Notes: generated from the letters alone by a model not told the origin. Shown: positions 16,866-25,174, numbered from the stretch's first letter. The stretch: DNA of 30,625 nt from SZUA-117 sp964630795 (GCA_964630795.1 CAZVWF010000027.1:1-30625); one strand, 5' to 3'. Translations and numbers: made by a program.

Positions 16866-18215
16866 TTACAAAAGAAACAACGCACCCAATCCGAGGAAGC
16901 TCATATACCCGATCACATCGGTGATCGTCGTCAGTACGACACCTCCGGCCAGCGCAGGGTCAATCCGCATGCGTTTCAGGACGATGGGTACCGAGAATCC
17001 GGCGAGTGCCGCAACGGACATGTTGATGATCATTGCACCGGCGATGACGGCGCCGATGCGCCAGTCGCCGAACCAGAGGTAGGTGAACAGGGCGACTACG
17101 GCGGACCATGCCAGCCCATTGAGCATACCGACCAGCAATTCCTTGCGAAGGATTCGCTGGGCGTTGTTGCGGTCGACCTGGCCGAGTGCCATGGCGCGCG
17201 TGATGACCACCAGTGACTGGCTGCCAGCCACGCCGCCCATGCTGGGCACGACCGGCATCAGGACGGCGAGCAGAACCACCTTGTCAAGCGTCGTCTGGAA
17301 CAGATCGACGACAGACGCCGCGAGAAACGCCGTCGCGAGATTGATCCCCAGCCACAATGCACGGCGCTGGGTACTTTTAACCACTGGCGCGAACATGTCG
17401 TCTTCCTCGTCGAGGCCGGCGGCACCCATCAGCGCGTGTTCGGCCTCGTCACGAATCTCGTCGACGATATCGTCAATCGTGATACGACCAACCAGCCGGT
17501 TGTTGTCGTCGACAACCGGTGCGGATAGCAGATCCCGGTTCTCAAACTCCCAGACGACTTCTTCGGAAGGCGTATGCGCCGGAATGGGTTGGGTATCTGT
17601 CGACATTACTTCCGCGACGGTCTCATTCGGGTCGAGTGTCAGGAGGCGAGACAGGAACAAAGAGCCGAAGTATTCATTGTTGCGATTGACGACGTAGATG
17701 CTATCCGTACCGTCAGGAATATCGCCGCGAGCATGCAGGTAGCGGAGCACGACCTCGAGCGTGACATCCGGCCGTACCGTAATGATGTCGACGTTCATGA
17801 GGCCGCCGGCGCTTTCCTCGTCGTAGGACAGCACGTCCTGCAGACGCTCGCGCTCCTGCTGGTCGAGCGATCGCAGGACTTCACGGGTCAGGGCCTCGGG
17901 CAGGTCGGCGACGAGGTCGGCGAGATCGTCGAGTTCCATGCCATCGAGGGCGGCAACGACTTCATCCGTCCGCATGCTTTCGATGAGACCGTCGCGCACC
18001 TCGTCCGCCAGTTCGACAAGGATGTCGCCGCCGTTCTCCGGGTCAACCATTTCCCAGATCAGGGATCGTTCGGTTTGCGGCAGGGATTCAATCAGGCGCG
18101 CGACTTCGGACGGATGCAGACTGCCGATGAGCAACTGGGCAGAGCGTACGCGTCCCCCGCCGAGCCTTTCGCGCAGCAATGAGAGATTGGCCTGACTGTT
18201 CTCTCTCGCTTCCAT
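16866..18215 (-). CDS. mgtE: MgtE-type magnesium channel/transporter
   Basis: Inner-membrane Mg(2+) channel gated by cytoplasmic Mg-sensing domains. The 449 residues follow the family plan: an MgtE N domain (about 20-138, with the long helical DEVVAALDGMELDDLADLVADL part), CBS1 (about 140-195), CBS2 (about 203-257, SAPVVDDNNRLVGRITIDDI), a linking helix, and five membrane helices from about 285 to the end. The pore signature PVVPSMGGVAGSQS is at 321-334. The ATG at 18215 is preceded by GGAGG. It lies downstream of rapZ, where many relatives carry npr/ptsO, and may be transcribed with rapZ (67-base gap). Confidence 0.95.
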   Translation of the reverse strand: MEARENSQANLSLLRERLGGGRVRSAQLLIGSLHPSEVARLIESLPQTERSLIWEMVDPENGGDILVELADEVRDGLIESMRTDEVVAALDGMELDDLADLVADLPEALTREVLRSLDQQERERLQDVLSYDEESAGGLMNVDIITVRPDVTLEVVLRYLHARGDIPDGTDSIYVVNRNNEYFGSLFLSRLLTLDPNETVAEVMSTDTQPIPAHTPSEEVVWEFENRDLLSAPVVDDNNRLVGRITIDDIVDEIRDEAEHALMGAAGLDEEDDMFAPVVKSTQRRALWLGINLATAFLAASVVDLFQTTLDKVVLLAVLMPVVPSMGGVAGSQSLVVITRAMALGQVDRNNAQRILRKELLVGMLNGLAWSAVVALFTYLWFGDWRIGAVIAGAMIINMSVAALAGFSVPIVLKRMRIDPALAGGVVLTTITDVIGYMSFLGLGALFLL

Positions 18216-18282
18216 GGATCCTGCCTCCGAACGTGCTGCAGTGTAGCGGTACTGAAGGGGTAATCACACCCGCAGGGCGGTG

Positions 18283-19173
18283 TCAGTCAGCCTTTACGCC
18301 GAGGGCAGCGAGCTCGTTATGGCGTTTGTGCACCGGATCGTGGATGTCGCCCAGCGCTGCGGCCAGTTTTTCGGCCATGCGTACGGAACGGTGCTGGCCG
18401 CCGGTACAGCCCAGTGCCACCGTCAGGTAGCTGCGATTCACGCTGACATATTCCGGAATCCAGCGCTTCAGAAACTCGAGAATATCGTTGTACATCTGCT
18501 CGTAGGCCGGCTGCCCGTCCAGGTATTCCGCGACCTCGGGATCCAGACCGTTTAGGCTCCGCAATTCCGCGTTCCAATAGGGGTTCGGCAGGCAACGCAG
18601 GTCGAAAACGAAGTCCGCATCGGCAGGAATACCGTGCTTGAAGCCGAACGACTCGAGCAGGATCGACAATTCATTGGTGCGGCGGCGATCTACACGGTTC
18701 TGGATGATGTCGGCCAGTTCATAAACGCTGGTACGCGAGGAATCAATAACGAGATCGGCAGCGTTGATCACCGGACCAAGGAGATCCCGCTCCTTTTCGA
18801 TCGCCGCCCGGAGTTCGGATGCAACATTCGCCAGTGGATGTCGGCGCCGCGTTTCGCTGTAGCGTTTGAGTAATACGTCATCTTCCGCCTGCAGGAAGAG
18901 CAAATCTGTTGCGATGCCGGTCTTTTCGATTTCGCTGATCAGTTCAGGTAGTGCCTCGAGGTCCTCGGGACGGTTCCTGGCGTCCACACCGACCGCTATG
19001 CGCGTCACCACGGCATCGTTGGGTCGCCGGATCTCATCCAGCAATGACCGAAGGAGTCCGGCAGGCATATTGTCGATGCAGTAATAGCCCAGGTCTTCGA
19101 GAGCGTGCAGGGCAATCGTCTTTCCTGATCCGGACAGACCGCTGATGATGAGGAATCGATTTTCGTCGGCCAC
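18283..19173 (-). CDS. rapZ: RapZ, RNase adapter / GlmZ regulator homologue
   Basis: A 296-residue protein with an N-terminal P-loop kinase-like domain (Walker A GLSGSGKT at 12-19, then DNMPAGLLRSLLDEI) and the C-terminal RapZ domain holding VALGCTGGQHRSVRMAEKLA. In E. coli RapZ binds glucosamine-6-phosphate and directs RNase E to the small RNA GlmZ, controlling glmS; in other bacteria the YvcJ homologue is a nucleotide-binding protein. Its position directly after ptsN (12 bases) is the classical one. Whether this organism has a GlmZ-like RNA cannot be told from the window. Confidence 0.95.
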   Translation of the reverse strand: MADENRFLIISGLSGSGKTIALHALEDLGYYCIDNMPAGLLRSLLDEIRRPNDAVVTRIAVGVDARNRPEDLEALPELISEIEKTGIATDLLFLQAEDDVLLKRYSETRRRHPLANVASELRAAIEKERDLLGPVINAADLVIDSSRTSVYELADIIQNRVDRRRTNELSILLESFGFKHGIPADADFVFDLRCLPNPYWNAELRSLNGLDPEVAEYLDGQPAYEQMYNDILEFLKRWIPEYVSVNRSYLTVALGCTGGQHRSVRMAEKLAAALGDIHDPVHKRHNELAALGVKAD

Positions 19174-19185
19174 GAAGGACGCCCG

Positions 19186-19677
19186 TCAGCCGTGTTGCGC
19201 GCGTTGTAGATTCGACAAGGTGTCGACCTGGCCGGCAAGAATGGCATTGCAAAGATCGCTGCTGCTGGCCACCGAACGCAGCCGCGCGCAGAGCGCGCCG
19301 TCGCACAGCAGCCTGGACAGCGCGTCGATGTCGGACAGGTCCCCCTCACCGAGTTCTTCCGGCACCATCAATCCGAGAACAATGTCCACCGACTGGCCGT
19401 CCGGTGAGTCAAAGTCCACGGGCTCGGCCAGTTTCATTAATGCGCCGGCACTTTTCTTCAGACCCGCGACCCGGCAGTGCGGAAATGCGACGCCCCTGTC
19501 GAGGCAGGTACAGCCGAGCCGTTCGCGTTCGATCAGTTTGGCAAAAATTTCTTCGCTGGCGATGTCCGGATTGGACCGGGTCAGCAGTTCGCTCAGGATC
19601 TCCAGGCAGTGCTTCTTGCTGCGCGCCGATACGTTGCACAACACGCTGTCGGGTTTGATGAGATGCTCAAGGTTCAT
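19186..19677 (-). CDS. ptsN: EIIA-Ntr, nitrogen-PTS regulatory phosphoacceptor
   Basis: A 163-residue EIIA domain protein of the PTS-Ntr regulatory phosphorelay, which in other proteobacteria modulates potassium transport, sensor kinases and nitrogen/carbon balance. Phospho-acceptor His67 lies in GVAFPHCRV. The start at 19677 matches the usual N-terminus (MNLEHLIKPDSVL); the frame extends to 19752 across a strong hairpin and is rejected. The segment before the histidine reads ERLGCTCLDRG where most relatives have GSTGxGxG, and there are eight cysteines in all (14, 24, 56, 58, 68, 125, 130, 143). No good ribosome binding site precedes it. It sits between hpf and rapZ as expected. Confidence 0.93.
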   Translation of the reverse strand: MNLEHLIKPDSVLCNVSARSKKHCLEILSELLTRSNPDIASEEIFAKLIERERLGCTCLDRGVAFPHCRVAGLKKSAGALMKLAEPVDFDSPDGQSVDIVLGLMVPEELGEGDLSDIDALSRLLCDGALCARLRSVASSSDLCNAILAGQVDTLSNLQRAQHG

Positions 19678-19706
19678 AGGAGGGGGTGTGCTGGCTGGAA
19701 TTGAAT

Positions 19707-19743
19707 GGCAGGTGTCCGCGGCAGTTTGCCGCCGACACCTGCC
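19707..19743. repeat. Strong 37-base hairpin between hpf and ptsN
   Basis: GGCAGGTGTC (19707-19716) pairs perfectly with GACACCTGCC (19734-19743). Inside it GCGGCA pairs with TGCCGC, leaving one C-C mismatch and a 3-base loop. This 16-pair stem lies 12 bases after the hpf stop and 29 bases before the ptsN start. On the minus strand a TTTTT run comes before it, not after, so it does not look like an ordinary intrinsic terminator for hpf. It may act as an mRNA-stabilising or processing element. Confidence 0.75.
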
Positions 19744-19754
19744 AAAAATCAATA

Positions 19755-20075
19755 TCAGGCGTAAGTTCTTTTGTCGGAATCCCTTGCGTGGTGGTCGACA
19801 AGCTTCTCTTTATACTTTCTTACCTGCCGTTCCAGTTTGTCTGTGAGGCTATCGATGGCCGTGTACATATCCTCTTCTGTGGCATCGGCGTAAATCTTTG
19901 CGCCATTAACGTTAACTGTTGCCTCGGCTTTATGCCGGAGCTTTTCGACTGTCAGGATACAGTGCACATCCGAAACCAGGTCAAAGTGTCGTTCTATCTT
20001 GTCGAGTTTGGACCCGACATAATCTCGCATTGAATCAGTAATTTTGACATGGTGGCCGGTTATATCTAGCTGCAT
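19755..20075 (-). CDS. hpf: Ribosome hibernation promoting factor (short HPF/YfiA family)
   Basis: A 106-residue protein that binds the 30S decoding region in stationary phase and helps form inactive ribosomes. It has the expected start MQLDITGHHVKITDSMRDYV, the basic SKLDKIERHF helix, KAEATVNVNGAKIYADATEEDMYTAI, and a C-terminal LERQVRKYKEKL helix. It lacks the long C-terminal dimerisation domain of long HPFs. The start at 20075 has an AGGAG site 8 bases upstream; the frame upstream to 20123 shows no homology. It is separated from rpoN by 124 bases that may hold its own promoter. Confidence 0.94.
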   Translation of the reverse strand: MQLDITGHHVKITDSMRDYVGSKLDKIERHFDLVSDVHCILTVEKLRHKAEATVNVNGAKIYADATEEDMYTAIDSLTDKLERQVRKYKEKLVDHHARDSDKRTYA

Positions 20076-20199
20076 AACTTTCTCCTGTGGTGTAATTTCC
20101 GGGGTGCCGTGTACCGCTCTCATTCAGTCCGAACGGGCTGTCCCTTTCACTATTTATAAGTGTAATTTCCTCCATTTAAATGACTATTGGCTGATTTAC
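20076..20199 (-). promoter_or_regulatory. rpoN-hpf spacer with repeated GGAAATTACAC and an AT-rich -10-like box
   Basis: This AT-rich spacer contains TTATAAATAG on the minus strand (near 20152-20159), which could serve as a -10 region for hpf, though I find no clear -35. The 11-base sequence GGAAATTACAC (minus strand) occurs twice, at 20160-20170 just before that box and at 20090-20100 just before the hpf ribosome binding site. No terminator hairpin for rpoN is evident. Confidence 0.4.
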
Positions 20200-21594
20200 C
20201 TACTTGGGTTTTCGAACCTTCCTTTCACTGGAGGAAGGAAGATTCATCGCCTCCCGATACTTCGCAACCGTGCGGCGCGCAACCGTTATGCCTTCCTCGG
20301 CAAGGAGATTGGCGATCTTGCTGTCGCTCAGTGGCTTGGCGGGATTCTCGGCGCCGATCATTTTGCGAATCTTGGCGCGAACCGAGGTGGATGATTGTTC
20401 TGCTCCATCAACCGTGGACAGGTGACTGGAGAAAAAGTACTTGAATTCGAATACGCCTCTTGGCGTATGCATGTACTTATTGGTCGTGACGCGTGAAATG
20501 GTCGATTCGTGCATACCAATCGATTCCGCTACGTCTCTTAATACTAGCGGCTTCATTGCCTCATCGCCATGTTCGAGAAACTCACGCTGGCGCGACACGA
20601 TGCAGGTCGCGACCTTCATGAGCGTCTCGTTTCTGATCTCGAGGCTGCGCACGAGCCAGCGTGCTTCCTGGAGCTGGGTTCGCAGCACCGCATGGTCGCC
20701 GCTGCCCCTGAGTAAATCGGCGTATTGCTGGTTGACCGACAGTCGAGGAATGCCGGAGGCGCTTATCTCAACCTGCCAGCGTCCGTCCACCTTGCGCACA
20801 AACACGTCGGGGATGACATATTCGGCGGGCGCCGGGCTGACCGCCAGGCCGGGCTTCGGATTACAGCTCTTGACCAGCGCGAGCGCTTCCTCGAAGTCTT
20901 CTTCCGAGGTACGCAGCGAACGCCGGATCTCACCGTATTCCTGGCTTGCGATCAGAGCAAGATGGTCGGTGGCCATCTGTATTGCGAGTTCGACGCCAGG
21001 CGTCGTTTTCTCGAGCTGACGCAGTTGCAGGACGATGCACTCCGACAGCGATCGTGCGCCGACACCTACGGGATCGAGGCGTTGCACCTTCGCCAATGTC
21101 GCTTCGACCTCTTCGGGTCGCACATCGGTGTCATCGGCGATGAAATCCTGGATTTCGTCAAGCTCGACGGTTAGGTAGCCATCGTCATTGATGGCATCGA
21201 CGATGGCTTCACCAATGACCGCTTCGCGCGGTGAAAAATCCTCGAGCTCAAGCTGCCAGAGCAGGTGCTCACGCAGGGTTTGCCCGCTCTCATCGGCGAC
21301 ATCGTAACTGGGCCGCCCCTCGCCATTCCAGCCGCCATCCTGGATACGCTCCATGGAGCGCGACTGCCAGTTGTCCTCCGCCCGGATGGTTTCGATTTCC
21401 GCCGTCGATTCTGCGCTGGTCTTGGGGACGTCCGGCAGGTCCTCCATTTCGAGCATGACGTTTTCTTCGAGTGCTTCCTGGATCTGCGCAGACAGGTCGA
21501 GGACGGGCAATTGCAACAGGCGAATGGCCTGCTGGAGCTGCGGCGTCATCGTCAGCGACTGGCCGATCTTCAGTTGCAGGGAGGGTTTCAGCAT
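20200..21594 (-). CDS. rpoN: RNA polymerase sigma-54 factor
   Basis: Sigma-54, the alternative sigma factor for -24/-12 promoters that need AAA+ activators. The 464-residue protein is complete. Region I is glutamine- and leucine-rich (LQLKIGQSLTMTPQLQQAIR), followed by an acidic region II, the core-binding domain, the helix-turn-helix part (ESIGMHESTISRVTTNKYMH) and the RpoN box ARRTVAKYRE at 439-448. It lies 68 bases after lptB, the usual order. A weak start context without clear Shine-Dalgarno suggests that it may be read from the lpt transcript. Confidence 0.97.
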   Translation of the reverse strand: MLKPSLQLKIGQSLTMTPQLQQAIRLLQLPVLDLSAQIQEALEENVMLEMEDLPDVPKTSAESTAEIETIRAEDNWQSRSMERIQDGGWNGEGRPSYDVADESGQTLREHLLWQLELEDFSPREAVIGEAIVDAINDDGYLTVELDEIQDFIADDTDVRPEEVEATLAKVQRLDPVGVGARSLSECIVLQLRQLEKTTPGVELAIQMATDHLALIASQEYGEIRRSLRTSEEDFEEALALVKSCNPKPGLAVSPAPAEYVIPDVFVRKVDGRWQVEISASGIPRLSVNQQYADLLRGSGDHAVLRTQLQEARWLVRSLEIRNETLMKVATCIVSRQREFLEHGDEAMKPLVLRDVAESIGMHESTISRVTTNKYMHTPRGVFEFKYFFSSHLSTVDGAEQSSTSVRAKIRKMIGAENPAKPLSDSKIANLLAEEGITVARRTVAKYREAMNLPSSSERKVRKPK

Positions 21595-21662
21595 GCTGTT
21601 CGCAATCTAGTGCCCGGCGAGTTTCTTGCACCAAATGTAACACTGGTCGATGCCATTCTGTC

Positions 21663-22388
21663 TCAGAGTTTGAACTCCTGTCCGAGATACACTTCGCGAA
21701 CATGCTGATTTTCGAGAATATCGTCAGGAGAACCCGACGCAATCAGGCTTCCATCACTCAGTATATAGGCCCGGGAGCAGATTCCGAGGGTTTCCCGTAC
21801 ATTGTGGTCAGTAATGAGCACGCCAATGCCGCGGTCCGACAAGTGCCTGATAATTCTTTGAATATCGAGTACTGAAATCGGGTCGACACCGGCGAAAGGC
21901 TCGTCGAGCAGGACAAACTGTGGATTCGCAGCCAGTGCCCTGGCGATCTCGACGCGACGGCGTTCGCCACCCGATAAACTGATACCGAGATTCGTTCTCA
22001 CGTGGCCCACGTGCAGTTCATCCAGCAACTGATCGAGTTCCTGTTCGCGACCTGCTTGATCCAGGTCTTCGCGGTTCTCGAGGATCGCGAGAATGTTCTG
22101 CTCGACGGTCAGTTTCCTGAAGATTGACGCTTCCTGCGGCAGGTAGCCGAGGCCAAGTCCGGCCCGCTTGTGCATGGGTTGCGCCGTGAGGTCGAGGCCG
22201 TCGAGGAGAATCCGCCCCCGATCGCAGGCGATGAGTCCGACGATCATGTAGAAGGCTGTCGTCTTGCCGGCGCCATTCGGGCCGAGCAGGCCGACGACTT
22301 CGCCACTCGTTATCTCGAGGGAAATGCCTTTGACGACTTCACGAAACTTGTAGCGTTTGGAAATATCCTGAACGCTGAGGATACTCAT
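21663..22388 (-). CDS. lptB: LPS export ABC transporter ATP-binding protein
   Basis: The cytoplasmic ATPase of the LptB2FGC machine that extracts LPS from the inner membrane. In 241 residues it has Walker A GPNGAGKT at 36-43, the Q-loop region GYLPQEASIFRKLT, the ABC signature LSGGERRR, and Walker B FVLLDEPFAGVDP. It is 4 bases overlapped with the end of lptA (ATGA), a sign of translational coupling. LptF and LptG are not in this window. Confidence 0.97.
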   Translation of the reverse strand: MSILSVQDISKRYKFREVVKGISLEITSGEVVGLLGPNGAGKTTAFYMIVGLIACDRGRILLDGLDLTAQPMHKRAGLGLGYLPQEASIFRKLTVEQNILAILENREDLDQAGREQELDQLLDELHVGHVRTNLGISLSGGERRRVEIARALAANPQFVLLDEPFAGVDPISVLDIQRIIRHLSDRGIGVLITDHNVRETLGICSRAYILSDGSLIASGSPDDILENQHVREVYLGQEFKL

Positions 22389-23101
22389 TCGCCAGGCTCT
22401 CCCGTTTCCGGCTCGGGGTCCGGCGCCGGTACGTCGTCGTTCTCGCCCGTGGCTTCGTTGAGCGCGTCCTCTGCGAGTTCATCGAGTGCACCGGGCGTAT
22501 AGGTAATGCGCACCTTGGGATCGCCGGCACCGCTCGACGAGGCATTGATGCGCTGTTCCCGGATGTTATAGACGAGGTAGCTGGAGGAGATCTGGTTGCC
22601 ACTTTCCATAATCGTCGCCTGACCCGAAAACTCGATCACGCCGGAATCGAAGTCATAAACGAGTTGACCCGCCTCCGCATAGGTTCGTTTGTCGCTGCCC
22701 GGGCGGCGCATCTCGAAGGTGGCGGGCGAGCCCGAAATAGTCGCCGTCTTTAACCGGTAACCTGAAAACCGCATGTCCGCGATTTCGCTTTCGATGCGGC
22801 CGTTTTCGACATCGATGACGACGTTGCCTTCGAAATGCCAGGTGCTGTCCTCGAAATCCATCTGGCTGGCGAAGCCTTCGTCGGCAGATATGCCGAGTCG
22901 ACCTTGCGTCAGTCGCAGACCGCGGAACATCACCATCGAACTTTTGCCGTCGTAAGCCGTGGAATCGGCGTCGAGAGATACCGGTAAACGAAGGTCATTC
23001 GTCTGGGCGAAAGCCGGCGAACTGGAATCGAGGAACAGGCAGCCGGTCAGCACGATTAGACGCGCGGGGAGAAACCTGATGATGTAACGGGACCACTGCA
23101 T
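22385..23101 (-). CDS. lptA: LPS periplasmic bridge protein
   Basis: Periplasmic OstA/LptA-fold protein that carries LPS across the periplasm. The 238-residue precursor has a Sec signal ending in PAFA (cleavage near residue 32). The jellyroll repeats follow, e.g. LDADSTAYDGKSSMVMFRG, WHFEGNVVIDVENGRI and GVIEFSGQATIMESG. It is longer than E. coli LptA (185 residues) because of a C-terminal tail rich in Asp, Glu and Pro (roughly the last 25 residues), which is unlikely to be part of the fold. It begins one base after the lptC stop and overlaps lptB. Confidence 0.93.
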   Translation of the reverse strand: MQWSRYIIRFLPARLIVLTGCLFLDSSSPAFAQTNDLRLPVSLDADSTAYDGKSSMVMFRGLRLTQGRLGISADEGFASQMDFEDSTWHFEGNVVIDVENGRIESEIADMRFSGYRLKTATISGSPATFEMRRPGSDKRTYAEAGQLVYDFDSGVIEFSGQATIMESGNQISSSYLVYNIREQRINASSSGAGDPKVRITYTPGALDELAEDALNEATGENDDVPAPDPEPETGEPGE

Positions 23102-23102
23102 T

Positions 23103-23660
23103 TCAGGGTACGAATTTTCCGCTGACGTTGGTTCTGAGTTCGAGCCTGTTTTCCTTGAGCCATGCTAGCATGCCGGTTCCGGTGAGACTGCGCGAGCCAA
23201 TCCTTAACTGCACCCGCTCGTCGGTCTCGGCTTTATAGGATTTCGGATCGATATCCAGAACGTTGGACCGGATCTCGGTGACCTGACCGGAGAAGCCTTC
23301 ATTGCTCACCGCGATAACGTGCCCGCTGAGCCGCAGCATATCCTGCGCATCGTTGATCGTTGCGAAGTCGGCGTTGATTATCCAGGGCACATTGGCGCCG
23401 GTCGAATAGCGAACGCGGACATTCTGCATTTCGATATCGCGATTTTCCTGTTGTTCCGCGTACTCGGCCTCGATCTCGTAAAGCAACAGGCCTTCCCGGT
23501 CCGTTCCGAGAATTCGCGCAGAACGCAAATAAAAACTATCCGCGCCGGTTTCGCTGATCACAGGTGTGATCTCGGGGCCCGAGAAAGTTTGCGCGAGATA
23601 CCAGCTGCCAAAGGCAGCGGTTGCCAGTACGACGATCGTTGCGATGAAACGGGCGTCCAA
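23103..23660 (-). CDS. lptC: LPS export system protein LptC
   Basis: A 185-residue bitopic inner-membrane protein that receives LPS from LptB2FG and passes it to LptA. One membrane helix lies at about residues 5-23, followed by the periplasmic beta-jellyroll (SARILGTDREGLLLYEIEA, DFATINDAQDMLRLSGHVIA). The start is three bases after the kdsC stop and the gene ends one base before lptA. This class diverges strongly in sequence, so the call rests on topology, size and position as well as motif. Confidence 0.92.
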   Translation of the reverse strand: MDARFIATIVVLATAAFGSWYLAQTFSGPEITPVISETGADSFYLRSARILGTDREGLLLYEIEAEYAEQQENRDIEMQNVRVRYSTGANVPWIINADFATINDAQDMLRLSGHVIAVSNEGFSGQVTEIRSNVLDIDPKSYKAETDERVQLRIGSRSLTGTGMLAWLKENRLELRTNVSGKFVP

Positions 23661-23663
23661 GAA

Positions 23664-24170
23664 TCAATCCCGCCCGGTGTTTACTTGCAAAATGCTGTCG
23701 CAGATCTCACGCACGGCACCTGCACCGCCTGCGGCGAAGGTCGTGGTATCGCATACGGATTTTACCTCGCCAACCGCATTGGCGACGGCGATGGCGTACC
23801 CCGCGTGCTGCAGTAATGCGATGTCGGGCACGTCGTCGCCGACATAGGCGGTGGCAGCCCGATCGATACCAAGCTCGGCCAGGACACCATCGAAGGCTGC
23901 CACTTTGTCCTTGCAACCCTGAATGACGTAATTGACACTGAGCTCGGCCATCCGGTGTTCGACCGCCGCAGATTGCCGGCCGCTGATAATGACAACTACG
24001 ATGCCAGCGTCGAGAAGTCGCCGGATGCCATAGCCGTCCTGCGTCGAAAAGGCCTTGCTTTCGACGCCATCGTCGGACAAATAGAAACGCCCGTCAGTGA
24101 AGACGCCGTCGACGTCAAACCCGACCAGTTTCAGGTCTGACGGATAGCTGCTTCCCGAAGCCGAGCTCAC
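23664..24170 (-). CDS. kdsC: 3-deoxy-D-manno-octulosonate 8-phosphate phosphatase
   Basis: HAD-superfamily phosphatase that removes phosphate from Kdo-8-P in the Kdo branch of LPS synthesis. In 168 residues (normal for KdsC, a C0 HAD with no cap) it has the nucleophile motif FDVDGVFTDG with Asp19 and Asp21, the second motif VVIISGRQS, the Lys in CKDKVAAF, and the acidic motif YVGDDVPDIALL. It overlaps kdsD by 4 bases and precedes lptC. Confidence 0.96.
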   Translation of the reverse strand: MSSASGSSYPSDLKLVGFDVDGVFTDGRFYLSDDGVESKAFSTQDGYGIRRLLDAGIVVVIISGRQSAAVEHRMAELSVNYVIQGCKDKVAAFDGVLAELGIDRAATAYVGDDVPDIALLQHAGYAIAVANAVGEVKSVCDTTTFAAGGAGAVREICDSILQVNTGRD

Positions 24171-25147
24171 ATGACACCTGCACGGAAGAGGTCGTGGATA
24201 TTCAGTGCGCCGACCAGCCGGCCGTCGGCATCCGCCACGAGCAACCCGGTGATCTTGTTTTCTTCAAGTACGTGCACGGCCTCGGCAGCCATAATGTCCG
24301 GGTCGATCGTGATGCAGCCTTCATGCATAACTTCACTCATCATTATCTTATGGACATTGATTCCCTTGTCGAGTGCCCGGCGCAAGTCGCCATCGGTAAA
24401 GACACCGAGGATTTTGCTTGCATCATCCACGACGGCAGTCATACCCAGTCCCTTCTGCGACATTTCCAGCAGCCCGTCTGTGACATTCACGTCAGGGCCG
24501 ACCGACGGCACCGCATCACCTTTGTGCATTACATCATCGACACGAAGGAGTAATTTTTTGCCGAGGCTGCCGCTGGGATGGGACAGTGCGAAGTCCTCGG
24601 CTGTAAAGCCGCGACTCTCGAGCAAGGCGACTGCGAGTGCATCACCCATGGCGAGCGTTGCCGTGGTGCTGGCCGTCGGTGCGAGATTCAGGGGACAGGC
24701 TTCCTCGCTGACGCTGACATCCAGGTGGACGTCCGCAGTGGACGCCAGCGTCGATCCCGGCTTGCCGGTCATTGATATCAGTTTCGCGCCCATCCGTTTG
24801 ACGAGCGGCAGGATCGTGACCACCTCATCCGTTTCGCCGGAATAACTCACGGCCAGCAGCAGGTCGTGCTGTGTGAACATGCCGAGGTCGCCGTGACTCG
24901 CCTCGGCAGGATGCATAAAGAACGAGGGCGTGCCTGTACTGGCAAGGGTGGCGGCAATCTTGCCGCCTATGTGCCCGGATTTGCCCATGCCGGTGACTAC
25001 CACGCGGCCCTTGATGCCGAGGCACAGCGCGCAGGCGGCGGCAAAACTGTCATCGAGGCGCGGAATCAGTTCGCTGACCGCCCTCGACTCGATTTCGAGG
25101 ACTTTCGCAGCCAGTGCCGCGAGCGATTTGGGAGAAGGAATGGTCAA
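24167..25147 (-). CDS. kdsD: D-arabinose 5-phosphate isomerase
   Basis: Isomerises ribulose-5-phosphate to arabinose-5-phosphate, the first committed step of Kdo synthesis. The 326-residue protein has an N-terminal SIS domain with GMGKSGH (53-59), HPAEASHGDLGM (79-90) and SYSGETDE (101-108), then two CBS domains (about 205-262 and 272-326). A GGAGG site precedes the ATG at 25147. Overlap with kdsC by four bases and position after yrbG match the E. coli order. Confidence 0.96.
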   Translation of the reverse strand: MTIPSPKSLAALAAKVLEIESRAVSELIPRLDDSFAAACALCLGIKGRVVVTGMGKSGHIGGKIAATLASTGTPSFFMHPAEASHGDLGMFTQHDLLLAVSYSGETDEVVTILPLVKRMGAKLISMTGKPGSTLASTADVHLDVSVSEEACPLNLAPTASTTATLAMGDALAVALLESRGFTAEDFALSHPSGSLGKKLLLRVDDVMHKGDAVPSVGPDVNVTDGLLEMSQKGLGMTAVVDDASKILGVFTDGDLRRALDKGINVHKIMMSEVMHEGCITIDPDIMAAEAVHVLEENKITGLLVADADGRLVGALNIHDLFRAGVM

Positions 25148-25174
25148 GAACGGGCCTCCATCCTGTTTACTCGG

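Noticed and set aside
17574..18182. A 202-codon plus-strand frame opposite mgtE
   Set aside because: Antisense to a well-supported MgtE with intact CBS and pore motifs.
19678..19752. Upstream extension of ptsN by 25 codons
   Set aside because: It runs through the strong hairpin and lacks homology; the ATG at 19677 gives the usual EIIA-Ntr N-terminus.
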